Origin: RGIG4140 sp045655105
GTDB taxonomy: Bacteria; Pseudomonadota; Alphaproteobacteria; CAAHEQ01; UBA3637
Assembly: GCA_045655105.1 (NCBI GenBank)
Contig: JAZOOQ010000056.1
Coordinates: 78,345-142,344, forward strand
Direction: 5' to 3'
Length of the DNA stretch: 64,000 bases
Part shown: positions 1 to 7,713 of the stretch, in pieces
Numbering within the stretch: position 1 is the stretch's first letter
How the letters are laid out: every line of letters begins with the position of its first letter
The notes under the pieces: generated by a model
Databases searched by the model: none
Seen by the model: only the letters and a program-made list of their open reading frames with translations
What the model was told of the DNA's origin: nothing
Translations under genes and position numbers: made by a program

Positions 1-328
1 AAAGATCTTGTTGTTTTTGTTTTGGTGTACCTGTTATAATGAAAGAAGAATCTGTTGTTTGAGTTTGAAACCCTTTAGCAATAATACTTTCATCAAGGAT
101 TTTAAAATGCGCATCTTTATTTGGTCTAGCAAAAGTGATTTTTGACTCATCAGCTGTTGGTGTAAACGTTAAATGAGCCTCAACGCGCCAAACAGGCGTT
201 TTCTTTTCTGGTGTGAAACTAAAATCCAAATAATTCATCTTATAAAAAATGCTACACCCAGCAAAAATAAGAGAAAGGAATAAGCCTAAAGTTAAAAAGA
301 GGCGAACAAAAATCATTTTTTTAAACAT
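1..328 (-). CDS. Inactive transglutaminase / 7TM membrane protein, N-terminal part (cut by window edge)
   Basis: This open reading frame enters from the left edge, so only about 109 N-terminal residues are visible. It begins at an ATG at 328 with an AGGTGA ribosome site just upstream, 10 bases after the stop of the retropepsin-like gene. A hydrophobic segment at residues 5-25 is followed by an extracytoplasmic stretch containing PVWRVEA, then KILDESIIAKGF. This pattern resembles the N-terminal domain of proteins described as inactive transglutaminase fused to seven transmembrane helices. That family is commonly encoded beside retropepsin-like (so-called ATP-dependent zinc protease) genes, as here, which supports the call. 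The C-terminal 7TM part lies outside the window and was not seen. Confidence 0.6.
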   Translation of the reverse strand, partial: MFKKMIFVRLFLTLGLFLSLIFAGCSIFYKMNYLDFSFTPEKKTPVWRVEAHLTFTPTADESKITFARPNKDAHFKILDESIIAKGFQTQTTDSSFIITGTPKQKQQDL

Positions 329-338
329 AAATCACCTG

Positions 339-908
339 TTAATGTAATGTTTTCGATAAAGCAGTATCCACCAGAGCACGACCTTTTAAAATATTTCGAC
401 CAATCAATGCTTGATATTCAAATTTATCCCTGTTTGCTAAAGAAAATTGGGCTGAAATGCGTTCAGAACCGATTTTAACCGTCATTAACACAACGATTCT
501 TTCTTCGGAAATTTCTTGTCTTTTGATTTTAACTTGTTTAAAAACGCGTTTTTCAAAACGGTGTTTTTCGCCGGTCCGTTTATTATAAAAATCAAAAGAC
601 ACCCATTTAACGCCTTCGCGTTCAAAAAGCTCAATATTTTGAGCATCAATAGAAGAGTTTTCTGCCCCTGTATCTATGCGAGCAAAAACAGGTTTTTTAA
701 GTGGAGAAAAATAAACAGGTTCAATTTCTCCAATAATACCTAAATTATGAGTTTTTTTTGCTTGTTCTTCAATTGAAACAGCCGGCACAACAACTGTTTT
801 TATTTTTTCAATTACTTTGGGTTGTTGAACTTCTTCTTGCTTTTCAATGAGAGAGCATCCTTGCAAGAACAAACAGAAAAATAAAAGAATAGAACTTATT
901 TTCTTCAT
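339..908 (-). CDS. Retropepsin-like putative protease lipoprotein (RimK/LysX-associated family)
   Basis: The 189-residue product starts with a lipoprotein signal peptide ending in the lipobox LQGC (Cys18), so it should be anchored in the envelope. The mature part carries ARIDTGAENSSIDA (about residues 77-90), an aspartic retropepsin-like DTGA motif, and near the C-terminus LIGRNILKGRALVD, the second conserved block of the family often annotated 'ATP-dependent zinc protease' (PF05618). The gene is followed after 10 bases by the inactive transglutaminase/7TM gene, a known pairing. Substrate is unknown. The family name is historical: nothing here shows ATP or zinc binding. The identification is firm at family level and weak for function. 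Confidence 0.75.
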   Translation of the reverse strand: MKKISSILLFFCLFLQGCSLIEKQEEVQQPKVIEKIKTVVVPAVSIEEQAKKTHNLGIIGEIEPVYFSPLKKPVFARIDTGAENSSIDAQNIELFEREGVKWVSFDFYNKRTGEKHRFEKRVFKQVKIKRQEISEERIVVLMTVKIGSERISAQFSLANRDKFEYQALIGRNILKGRALVDTALSKTLH

Positions 909-1032
909 AAAAACCTCGTTTATTTTTTTTATTACATTTTAGTTAAATCATTTAAAAAGTAAAGAAAAAAAATAAATCTACTCTTGCTATTTTTTCTTAA
1001 ATAAAATATACATTTCACATAAGGAGAAAGAA

Positions 1033-1434
1033 ATGTCAAAAAAGATAAGAAGATTGGCTTGTGTTTATCGGTTGTGTTTGAAAGAATTACGTCATATTCA
1101 TAAAGCTTGTGCATGTTCTTATGAGGGAATGAAAGCAGCGTTTAAAAGCGAAATTGCTTTTCGTCAAGACTTAAATGTTTGCCTTGGCTTGGTTCTTTTG
1201 GCCCTTGTTCTTCCTGTTCCATTGGTTCAAAAACTGTTAATGATTATGTCGCTCTTTATTATTATGATTGCTGAGCTTGCAAACACGGCAATTGAAACAA
1301 CGATTGATCGGATTTCTGCCGAAATCCATCCTTTATCAAAAAAAGCAAAAGATATCGGCAGTTCTATTGTCTTTTTATCATTTATTTTAATGATTATTAT
1401 TTATACCAGCATTATTTTTTCACTTATCTTTTAG
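1033..1434 (+). CDS. dgkA: Diacylglycerol kinase (DgkA)
   Basis: The 133-residue integral membrane protein phosphorylates diacylglycerol to phosphatidic acid, recycling lipid released during envelope synthesis. Family landmarks are KSEIAFRQDL (residues 38-47) and the catalytic block ELANTAIETTIDR (81-93), followed by KKAKDIGSS. Three hydrophobic segments are visible near residues 48-65, 66-82 and 108-132. The N-terminus is some 20 residues longer than in E. coli DgkA. The start at 1033 has an AAGGAG site nine bases upstream. The gene converges on the next one, and the two coding ends overlap by 11 bases. Confidence 0.9.
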   Translation: MSKKIRRLACVYRLCLKELRHIHKACACSYEGMKAAFKSEIAFRQDLNVCLGLVLLALVLPVPLVQKLLMIMSLFIIMIAELANTAIETTIDRISAEIHPLSKKAKDIGSSIVFLSFILMIIIYTSIIFSLIF

Positions 1435-1765
1435 AACCATGATGTTTGCCTTTATGGTGTGATTTTGGTTTGATGTGGTTTTTATGATGTGGAGTATGGT
1501 GTTTTTTATAATGTTTATGCGAAGCAACACCTAAAATAACGCCTCCAACAAGAGCTGTTAATCCAAGAGCGGTAGCTGCAGAATTATAGGCTGGTGTGTA
1601 ATTATTTTTTTCAACCACAATTGTTTCTGTTGGTTGAATGTTTTGAATAATAACGTTTGGTTTTTCATCTTCAACATATATTGTTTTATAGTATCCTGCA
1701 TGAGCAGGTAAACAAGAAAGGCTTAAAATTGCAGCCATTAATGTGAATGATATTTTCTTTTTCAT
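1424..1765 (-). CDS. Small secreted protein with glycine-rich hydrophobic segment and His/Lys-rich tail
   Basis: I do not recognise this 113-residue protein. It has a clear Sec signal peptide ending ..LPAHA (about residue 23). A hydrophobic, Gly/Ala-rich segment (TALGLTALVGGVILGVASH, about 65-83) could insert in a membrane. The C-terminal 30 residues are almost all His, Lys, Gly and Pro, which suggests metal or polyanion binding, though that is inference. An AAGGAG ribosome site precedes the ATG at 1765. Its 3' end overlaps the end of dgkA on the opposite strand. Confidence 0.65.
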   Translation of the reverse strand: MKKKISFTLMAAILSLSCLPAHAGYYKTIYVEDEKPNVIIQNIQPTETIVVEKNNYTPAYNSAATALGLTALVGGVILGVASHKHYKKHHTPHHKNHIKPKSHHKGKHHGSKR

Positions 1766-1886
1766 TTTAAACTCCTTTTATCATTGGCATTCAATTTTGT
1801 TAACGAATGAAAATAAAATAAGTTCATTTTTATTTCTTGATATCAGAAAATATTTTTTGTAACATGAAATTAAAGTGAGTTGAAAT

Positions 1887-3053
1887 ATGGTTAAAAAATT
1901 ATATTATACGAAAGCCTTATTAAAATATGAGCTTGAAAAATGTTTAAATTGTGTGGATAAACCTTGTAAACAGGCATGCCCTGTTGGATGCGATCCAAGT
2001 TTTTTTATTCGAAAAGCGAAAGAACAAGATTTTATAAGCGCCGCGCATTCAATTCGTGAAAAAAATCCATTAGGTGAAATTTGCGGTTTAGTTTGTTCTT
2101 CAAAATTTTGCATGCGTGCTTGCACGCGATCTAAAATAGATTGTCCTGTTAATATTCCAAAAATTCAGGCAACAATTTTACAAGAAGTGAAAGAAAAAGA
2201 TGTTTTAGTTTCAGACTTAAAAAAAGAAAAAATTGCGGTTGTTGGTGGTGGACCAGCTGGTATTGGGGCAGCGGTTGCTTTTGCGAAAAATGGGTTTAGT
2301 TGCACCTTGTTTGAAGAAAATGAAAAAATAGGTGGAATGTTGAATTTAATTCCATCTTCAAGATTGCCGGTTTCAACCCTTGAAAAAGAATTAAATAATA
2401 TTCTTTCTTTGCCATATTTAAAAGTTCAAACAAATATTAAAATATTAGATCCATTGAAGTTGATTCAAGAAGGATATGATTATGTTGTGATGGCAACAGG
2501 AGAGGGCGATATTAAAAGTTTGAATCTTGAAGGTGAGGATTATACGATTAGTTGTTTTGATTATTTGAAAAATAAAGATTCATTTTCATCTTTAAAAAAG
2601 GTTGCCATTATTGGCGCTGGAAATGTTGCTCTTGATTGCGTTGATGTTTTGAAAGAAAAAGGTGTTTCAGAAATTGAAATGTTTATGCGTCGCCCTCTTT
2701 ATTTGATGAAGGTAGATAAAGAAAGGATTTTTGAATTAATAGAATCGAAGGTGAATCTTCACCCAAATTCTGCGCCGATTAAAATTGAAAAGAATGGTGA
2801 TTGTTTTTTTGTTTTATCAGCTAAAACGATATTGATCAATGATTCATTAAATCTAACAAATGAAGTGAGCGTTTATGAGGGATTTGATTTGGTTATCAAA
2901 GCGATTGGAGGAAAGGAAGTTCATCAAATTCAGCATGATCAAGTTTTTTATGCTGGAGAATGTAAATTGCATGCTTCTAGTGTTGTTGAATCATTAGCTG
3001 ATGGAATTCAAACTGCTTATAAAATTATGAACCCTCTTTTAAATTTGAAATAA
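1887..3053 (+). CDS. GltD/PreT-like FAD- and Fe-S-dependent NADPH oxidoreductase
   Basis: The 388-residue protein has the layout of the small subunit of glutamate synthase and of PreT. An N-terminal cysteine-rich domain carries two clusters (C19, C22, C27, C31 and C66, C70, C75, C79) for [4Fe-4S] centres. It is followed by an FAD-binding motif VVGGGPAGIG near residue 118 and a second dinucleotide motif IIGAGNVALD near 240, of NADPH-binding type. Such subunits pass electrons from NAD(P)H to a catalytic partner (GltB, PreA and others). No partner gene is adjacent, and the protein is shorter than typical GltD (about 470) or PreT (about 410). Substrate cannot be assigned from sequence. Confidence 0.75.
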   Translation: MVKKLYYTKALLKYELEKCLNCVDKPCKQACPVGCDPSFFIRKAKEQDFISAAHSIREKNPLGEICGLVCSSKFCMRACTRSKIDCPVNIPKIQATILQEVKEKDVLVSDLKKEKIAVVGGGPAGIGAAVAFAKNGFSCTLFEENEKIGGMLNLIPSSRLPVSTLEKELNNILSLPYLKVQTNIKILDPLKLIQEGYDYVVMATGEGDIKSLNLEGEDYTISCFDYLKNKDSFSSLKKVAIIGAGNVALDCVDVLKEKGVSEIEMFMRRPLYLMKVDKERIFELIESKVNLHPNSAPIKIEKNGDCFFVLSAKTILINDSLNLTNEVSVYEGFDLVIKAIGGKEVHQIQHDQVFYAGECKLHASSVVESLADGIQTAYKIMNPLLNLK

Positions 3054-3144
3054 AACCCTATTTTTTTTGAACGAGGGAAGAAAAGAGAAAATGCTTGCTG
3101 CTTTTTCACTTTTTTGTTATAATTTCAAAAAGAGGATGTTGTTC

Positions 3145-3609
3145 ATGAACAATAATGTTGAAAAAAACAATCGCCTAATGAGTTTAACGTATTCAAGTGA
3201 TGAAGTGAAATCTCTTGAAAAAAAGGCAAAAAAATTGATTGATAGTTTAACAAATTCATTCGTTTTAGAAGCTAATGAGTTTTTGTTTGAAATGCAAAAA
3301 TTGCTTCAAGAGGCTTCTGTTGTTGAAAAAAAGGAACGTTCTTTTATTCTTAAAAATCGTTTTTTTTCACTAGCACATGATTTAAAAGGGCAAGGAACAA
3401 CTTATGGTTATGATATGATCACGCTTTTATCTGAACATATTTGTGATTTTATTCGAAGTAAATCCGTTTTTTCTCAAAAAGAAATTGATTTATTTGTTTT
3501 AGATGTTGAAGATATGAAAAAAGTATTATCGCAACCACCTCATGGGCTTTCATCTCGGTTAAAAAAAGAAATTATAAATCGCTTGGAGAAACAAAAATGT
3601 CTCAAATAA
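3145..3609 (+). CDS. Histidine phosphotransfer (HPt)-like protein
   Basis: The 154-residue helical, cytoplasmic protein contains FFSLAHDLKGQGTTYGYDMI, with His78 in an HDLKGQ context typical of HPt domains, which relay phosphate between receiver domains. The ATG at 3145 was chosen because an AGAGG site sits at 3131-3135, nine bases upstream; a longer in-frame start at 3067 has no ribosome site. Its end overlaps the start of the response regulator by 13 bases, so the two are translationally coupled. The downstream kinase is a plain, non-hybrid type that would not normally need an HPt, so the role may be to receive phosphate from another kinase or to act as a phosphate sink. Confidence 0.7.
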   Translation: MNNNVEKNNRLMSLTYSSDEVKSLEKKAKKLIDSLTNSFVLEANEFLFEMQKLLQEASVVEKKERSFILKNRFFSLAHDLKGQGTTYGYDMITLLSEHICDFIRSKSVFSQKEIDLFVLDVEDMKKVLSQPPHGLSSRLKKEIINRLEKQKCLK

Positions 3610-4277
3610 CGCCACATATTTTAGTTGTTGATGATGATACGCGTTTAAGAAGGTTGTTGAAAAAATATTTAACCGAAAATGGATTTGTTGTTTCTCAAGC
3701 AAGTGGAGCGCAAGAGGCTAAAGAATTATTAAAATTGTTTTCATTTTCTATTCTGATTTTAGATATGATGATGCCGGGTCAAAATGGGCAAGAATTAACG
3801 CGCGAGTTAAGAGAAAATCAATTTGAAACGCCTATTTTAATGTTAACGGCAATGGGCGATATTGATAATCGAATTAGTGGCCTTGAAGCAGGCGCTGATG
3901 ATTATTTATCCAAGCCGTTCGAACCAAAAGAATTGCTCTTGCGAATTAATAATATTTTGAAAAGACAAGTTCAACAAGAGATTAGAAAAGAGGTTTGTTT
4001 TGGTGATTGTGTGTATGATACAAAAACAAAACAGTTGCTTAAAGATGGAAATTTTGTTTTATTAACAAATGTTGAACAAGATTTGTTAAGTGTGTTGGTA
4101 TCTTCGCTTGGCGAGCCGATTTCAAGGGAAGATATTGCTTTGGCGTTAAAATCCGATAATTTAAGAGCAATTGATGTTCAAATTACAAGATTAAGACGCA
4201 AAATTGAAACAGATATTAAAAAACCGATTTGTATACAAACGGTTCGAGGAATGGGATATATTTTGGTGCCAAAATGA
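3597..4277 (+). CDS. OmpR-family response regulator
   Basis: The 226-residue protein has a receiver domain (residues 6-120) with the acidic pocket VVDDD, phospho-acceptor Asp56 (LDMMMPG), Thr84 and Lys107 (LSKPFEP). A C-terminal winged-helix DNA-binding domain ends RLRRKIE...IQTVRGMGYILVPK. Its sequence resembles alphaproteobacterial OmpR/PetR-type regulators. It overlaps the HPt gene upstream by 13 bases, and its stop overlaps the kinase start (ATGA at 4274-4277). The three genes should therefore be expressed together and act in one phosphorelay. Targets are unknown, but the type-IVb pilus operon begins about 190 bases beyond the kinase. Confidence 0.9.
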   Translation: MSQITPHILVVDDDTRLRRLLKKYLTENGFVVSQASGAQEAKELLKLFSFSILILDMMMPGQNGQELTRELRENQFETPILMLTAMGDIDNRISGLEAGADDYLSKPFEPKELLLRINNILKRQVQQEIRKEVCFGDCVYDTKTKQLLKDGNFVLLTNVEQDLLSVLVSSLGEPISREDIALALKSDNLRAIDVQITRLRRKIETDIKKPICIQTVRGMGYILVPK

Positions 4278-5671
4278 TTAAAAAAACGCCGTTTATTTTA
4301 TTAAAAAGATTTTTAATTTGGTGTAGAGATACCTTAAAAGGAACAAAAATAAAATTGTTGCCACAAAGTTTATTTTATCGCTTCATTTTGATTATTTTGA
4401 TGCCACTTATTTTTTTGCAAACAGCAATGTTTTTCTTTTTTTATGATAGGCATTGGCAAACTGTAAGTCGAAGATTGGCCACTGATGTTGCAGGTGAAAT
4501 TCAAATTATTGCTGATTTTGTATCAGATCATGCCTCTCAATCAGAAATTGATTCTTTTATTAAAACGGCTCAAAATGCGCTTTCTCTTAAAATTGATTTT
4601 AGAGAAAATCAATTGATTCCTTTTCAAAGTTTGAATAAAACGGATGCCTCGGTTGGTCATTTAACATACGAGCTTAATAATTTAAATTACCCTGTTTATA
4701 TGAGTGAAGTTGAAAACAAACAATTAAGCGTTATGGTTCAATTACCTCGAGGTGTTTTAAGTGTTTTAATTCCACAAAAAAGATTTTATAGTTCAACAGT
4801 TTTGGTTTTCTTAGGGTGGACAATTGGTTGTTCTGTTTTATTATTTTTAATTGCTTTTTTGTTTATGAAAAATCAGGTTCGATCAATCGAAAAATTGGCC
4901 AGAGCTTCCGAGTTGTTTGGTATTGGTCATGATATTGCATTTAAACCAACTGGGGCAACAGAAGTGAAACGAGCAGGGTTTGCATTTTTATTGATGAAAG
5001 ATAGGATTTTAAAATACTTAAGTGAAAGAACAACAATGTTGGCAGGTGTTTCTCATGATTTAAGAACGCCGCTAACAAGAATGAAATTGCAACTTTCAAT
5101 GATGCCTAAAGATGAAACAACCATAGATTTAACAGAAGATGTTGATGAAATGGAAAAAATGTTAAATGGGTATCTTTCCTTTGCAAGAGGAGAAGGCAAA
5201 GAAACAGCTCAATTATTTCAATTAGATGAATTAGTTTCAATGCTTGTTGAAAAACAAAGAAAAATTGATCAGGATATTTCTCTTCATATTGAAGAAAGTG
5301 TTTCGATTACTGGTCGTCTTAATGATTTAACTCGAGCCATAACAAATATTTTAACTAATGCGGCTCGATATGCTAAAAAAACAAAATTAACACTTGGAAT
5401 CCGAAATAAAAAAGCATTTTTAATGTTTGATGATAATGGACCTGGAATTCCAAAAGAAAAAAGAGATGAAGTGTTTCGAGCATTTTATCGTTTGGAATCA
5501 TCAAGAAATAAAGCAACCGGTGGTATTGGCCTTGGTTTAACGATTACCAGAGATATTATTTTATCTCATGGAGGTGAAATTTCCTTGGCAGAAAGCCCAT
5601 TAGGAGGATTAAGAGTGTTGGTTTATTTACCTCTTTGTGGTCTTGAAACTCCACAGCCAGAGAGGGAATAA
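4274..5671 (+). CDS. EnvZ-like sensor histidine kinase
   Basis: The 465-residue membrane kinase has a first transmembrane helix near residues 37-57 and a periplasmic domain of about 120 residues. A second helix lies near 180-200 and is followed by a HAMP-like linker. The dimerisation box is LAGVSHDLRTPLTRMK with His261, and the ATPase domain carries NILTNAARYA, DDNGPGIP and GGIGLGLTI. I chose the ATG at 4274, which overlaps the regulator's stop as ATGA, rather than a longer in-frame start at 4229 lying wholly inside the regulator gene. Together with the regulator it resembles the alphaproteobacterial EnvZ/OmpR pair. The stimulus is not evident. Confidence 0.9.
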   Translation: MIKKTPFILLKRFLIWCRDTLKGTKIKLLPQSLFYRFILIILMPLIFLQTAMFFFFYDRHWQTVSRRLATDVAGEIQIIADFVSDHASQSEIDSFIKTAQNALSLKIDFRENQLIPFQSLNKTDASVGHLTYELNNLNYPVYMSEVENKQLSVMVQLPRGVLSVLIPQKRFYSSTVLVFLGWTIGCSVLLFLIAFLFMKNQVRSIEKLARASELFGIGHDIAFKPTGATEVKRAGFAFLLMKDRILKYLSERTTMLAGVSHDLRTPLTRMKLQLSMMPKDETTIDLTEDVDEMEKMLNGYLSFARGEGKETAQLFQLDELVSMLVEKQRKIDQDISLHIEESVSITGRLNDLTRAITNILTNAARYAKKTKLTLGIRNKKAFLMFDDNGPGIPKEKRDEVFRAFYRLESSRNKATGGIGLGLTITRDIILSHGGEISLAESPLGGLRVLVYLPLCGLETPQPERE

Positions 5672-5857
5672 AATTTAAAAAATTCCAACTCTTTTAAAAA
5701 AAACAATTTTTTACAGATAGAACGCATTTTTTTTCTTGCAACTTCATTTTCAAAGTTGTAATATGAAATATATTCTGTGGCTTTAAGAGTTTAAAAATAA
5801 TTCTCTTTTGAGATGGAATAAAGAAAAATATATGTTTTTCAGGGGGATAGTAAAGAC

Positions 5858-6892
5858 ATGTTTCAACAAAAAATTCTTCTCTTTGTTTGTGCCTTTGGGT
5901 TGTTTTCAGCCACTTCTTTTGCTGGTTCGTTTGAAAGTTTGGAAATCGCACAAGGTGATGGTGATCCAAGAGAGAGCTCTGTTCAAGAACGATTAATGGA
6001 TGCTAAAACTTTAGCAGATGAAGATGTTGCCACGGTGACGGCTGAAGGTGATTTCGTTGTTCCAACGTATTTATTGCAAACGGTGGAAGATGGTGTTGAG
6101 GAAAAACCTGTTCAAGTAACAAGAAAGGTGGAAAAAGAGCTTCCTGTTGTGGTTGTGACTCAAACGGAGATAACTCCTGTATCTGAGCAAATGGATGTTG
6201 AAAGAAAATTGACGGGTGGTACAAAACAAACGGAAAAAATTTATAGTGAAGCTATTTCACGTAAATCTTCAAAGTCGGTTAAAAAACAACCTGCTGATAT
6301 TTTGAAGCCAGGAAAAATAAAGGAATCTGTGGTGTCTTCAACTGATGATGATATCAATGATATTTTATCGGGTGCTTATGAAACGGAAAAAACTTCGTCG
6401 GATAAAAAGCCATTGTTGTTGCCTTTAAAAGGAAATGCGAGTAAGGTTGGGAAGACTCAAACGAATGAAAGTTTTCCAAAGCCGATGATGAATACGTATT
6501 CTTCGGTTTATGCGGATAAAATTATTGAGGCGACAAAAGCAAATGAAAAATTGCCTTTGATTATGCCAATGGATTTGAAGGTTTCATTTTATCCAAATGC
6601 AACGGATTTTTCTGGTAAAACAATTAAATGGGTAAAAGCTTTTTCGTATAGAGCATTGCAAGATCCAAGATATGTTGTGCAAGTTCGTTTAAGTAAAGAA
6701 AAACCATATTTGCAAGAAAAAAGATTACGTCTTGTTGAAAAGATTTTGATGGGGGCGGGTTTGTCAAAACATCAATTGGTTGTTGATTATGTTGAAAGAC
6801 CAGAAGATAGTCTTGTTTTGAGAATGGTGAAAAAAGAACCGGCTGTTTCTGTTAAATCGACCGGTAAAGAGAAAAGAGTTATTAATTGGTAA
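5858..6892 (+). CDS. Exported protein of unknown function, first gene of the type IVb pilus operon
   Basis: The 344-residue protein has a Sec signal peptide (cleavage near ..SATSFAG, residue 22) and a long low-complexity, charged middle rich in Lys, Glu, Ser and Thr. A compact C-terminal region follows (about residues 230-325: LKVSFYPNATDFSGKTIKW...YLQEKRLRLVEKILMGAGL...). That region loosely recalls an OmpA-like peptidoglycan-binding fold (phosphate-binding-loop spacing, then a helix and the repeated 'RL..V...L...G' pattern), but key residues are not conserved, so this is a guess. A GGGGGA site precedes the ATG. The next gene starts 17 bases after its stop, so it belongs to the pilus operon, in the place where R64-type clusters encode PilM/PilL-like accessory proteins. 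Confidence 0.65.
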   Translation: MFQQKILLFVCAFGLFSATSFAGSFESLEIAQGDGDPRESSVQERLMDAKTLADEDVATVTAEGDFVVPTYLLQTVEDGVEEKPVQVTRKVEKELPVVVVTQTEITPVSEQMDVERKLTGGTKQTEKIYSEAISRKSSKSVKKQPADILKPGKIKESVVSSTDDDINDILSGAYETEKTSSDKKPLLLPLKGNASKVGKTQTNESFPKPMMNTYSSVYADKIIEATKANEKLPLIMPMDLKVSFYPNATDFSGKTIKWVKAFSYRALQDPRYVVQVRLSKEKPYLQEKRLRLVEKILMGAGLSKHQLVVDYVERPEDSLVLRMVKKEPAVSVKSTGKEKRVINW

Positions 6893-6909
6893 TTGGAAAG
6901 GGAGTTGAA

Positions 6910-7713
6910 ATGAAACAAATGTTTTTAAAACAAACAATGATTGCCGGTTTGTTATTCCTTAATGTTGGTATGTTGAGTGGATGTACTTCTTTGGAAGGTG
7001 ATGGGGAGCAAATGATTGAGCCAGATGTGGCTCACCATGAAGTTGCCCCTGCTTTTAGTGTTGACGCGGGTATTTGTTCACCAGAAAATCCAAGTGCATG
7101 CATTGTTTCATTTGAAGATGCTGATGTAATGTTAGGGCAAGCTCCGGCTTATGGTCAAATGGCTGTTGCAACAGATTCAGCATATGCAATTCAAATGGCT
7201 CCAGTTTCAATTTCTGTTCCAATGATTGAGCAAGGATTGTCAGTGAAAGAAAAAATTGCTCAAAGAGAACAAGAACAAAAAGATTTGGCGTTGACTCCTG
7301 TTGATAATGCCGCAGTTGTTTGCAATGGGGAAGATTGTTCAAATCAATTGTTTAAATCAGAAACTCAAAAAGAAGTTCAAACAACAGTAACTGAAGAACA
7401 AACATTAAGACCTGTAACATTAAATGATAAAATTGCTTATGGGGAAGGGAATCATGATTGGGAAGCCAAAGCAGGTGATACAATGAGAGATTTGTTACGC
7501 CAATGGGGTGAAGCTTCCGGGTGGACAGTTGTTTGGAAAATTGATAGAAATTATCATTTAGAGGCAGGAGTTGTTTTTAGAGGGAGCTTTACTGAAGTTG
7601 CTGCCGCGTTTATTCGCTCATTTGCACGAGCAACGCCAGCTCCAATCGGAACGTTTTATAAAGGAAATAGAGTGTTGGTCATAAGTTCGCAGGAGAATGA
7701 AAATGCTGATTAA
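6910..7713 (+). CDS. Pilus-assembly lipoprotein with TcpQ/PilL-like domain
   Basis: The 267-residue lipoprotein (lipobox LSGC at about residue 24) carries a C-terminal domain WEAKAGDTMRDLLRQWGEA..WTVVWKIDRNYHLEA..FRGSFTEVAAAFIRSF, at about residues 185-262. It matches the TcpQ/PilL-type secretin-associated fold, related to LysM-like and secretin N-domains. In R64-type thin pili, such proteins help place or stabilise the outer-membrane secretin. The ATG at 6910 has AAGGGAG seven bases upstream; a longer start at 6886 has none. Its stop overlaps the secretin start by 11 bases, so the two are translationally coupled. Confidence 0.75.
   Translation: MKQMFLKQTMIAGLLFLNVGMLSGCTSLEGDGEQMIEPDVAHHEVAPAFSVDAGICSPENPSACIVSFEDADVMLGQAPAYGQMAVATDSAYAIQMAPVSISVPMIEQGLSVKEKIAQREQEQKDLALTPVDNAAVVCNGEDCSNQLFKSETQKEVQTTVTEEQTLRPVTLNDKIAYGEGNHDWEAKAGDTMRDLLRQWGEASGWTVVWKIDRNYHLEAGVVFRGSFTEVAAAFIRSFARATPAPIGTFYKGNRVLVISSQENENAD

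Noticed and set aside
932..1114. Minus-strand open frame of 60 codons over the dgkA start
   Set aside because: It overlaps the dgkA start, has no ribosome site and encodes no recognisable protein; it is a shadow.
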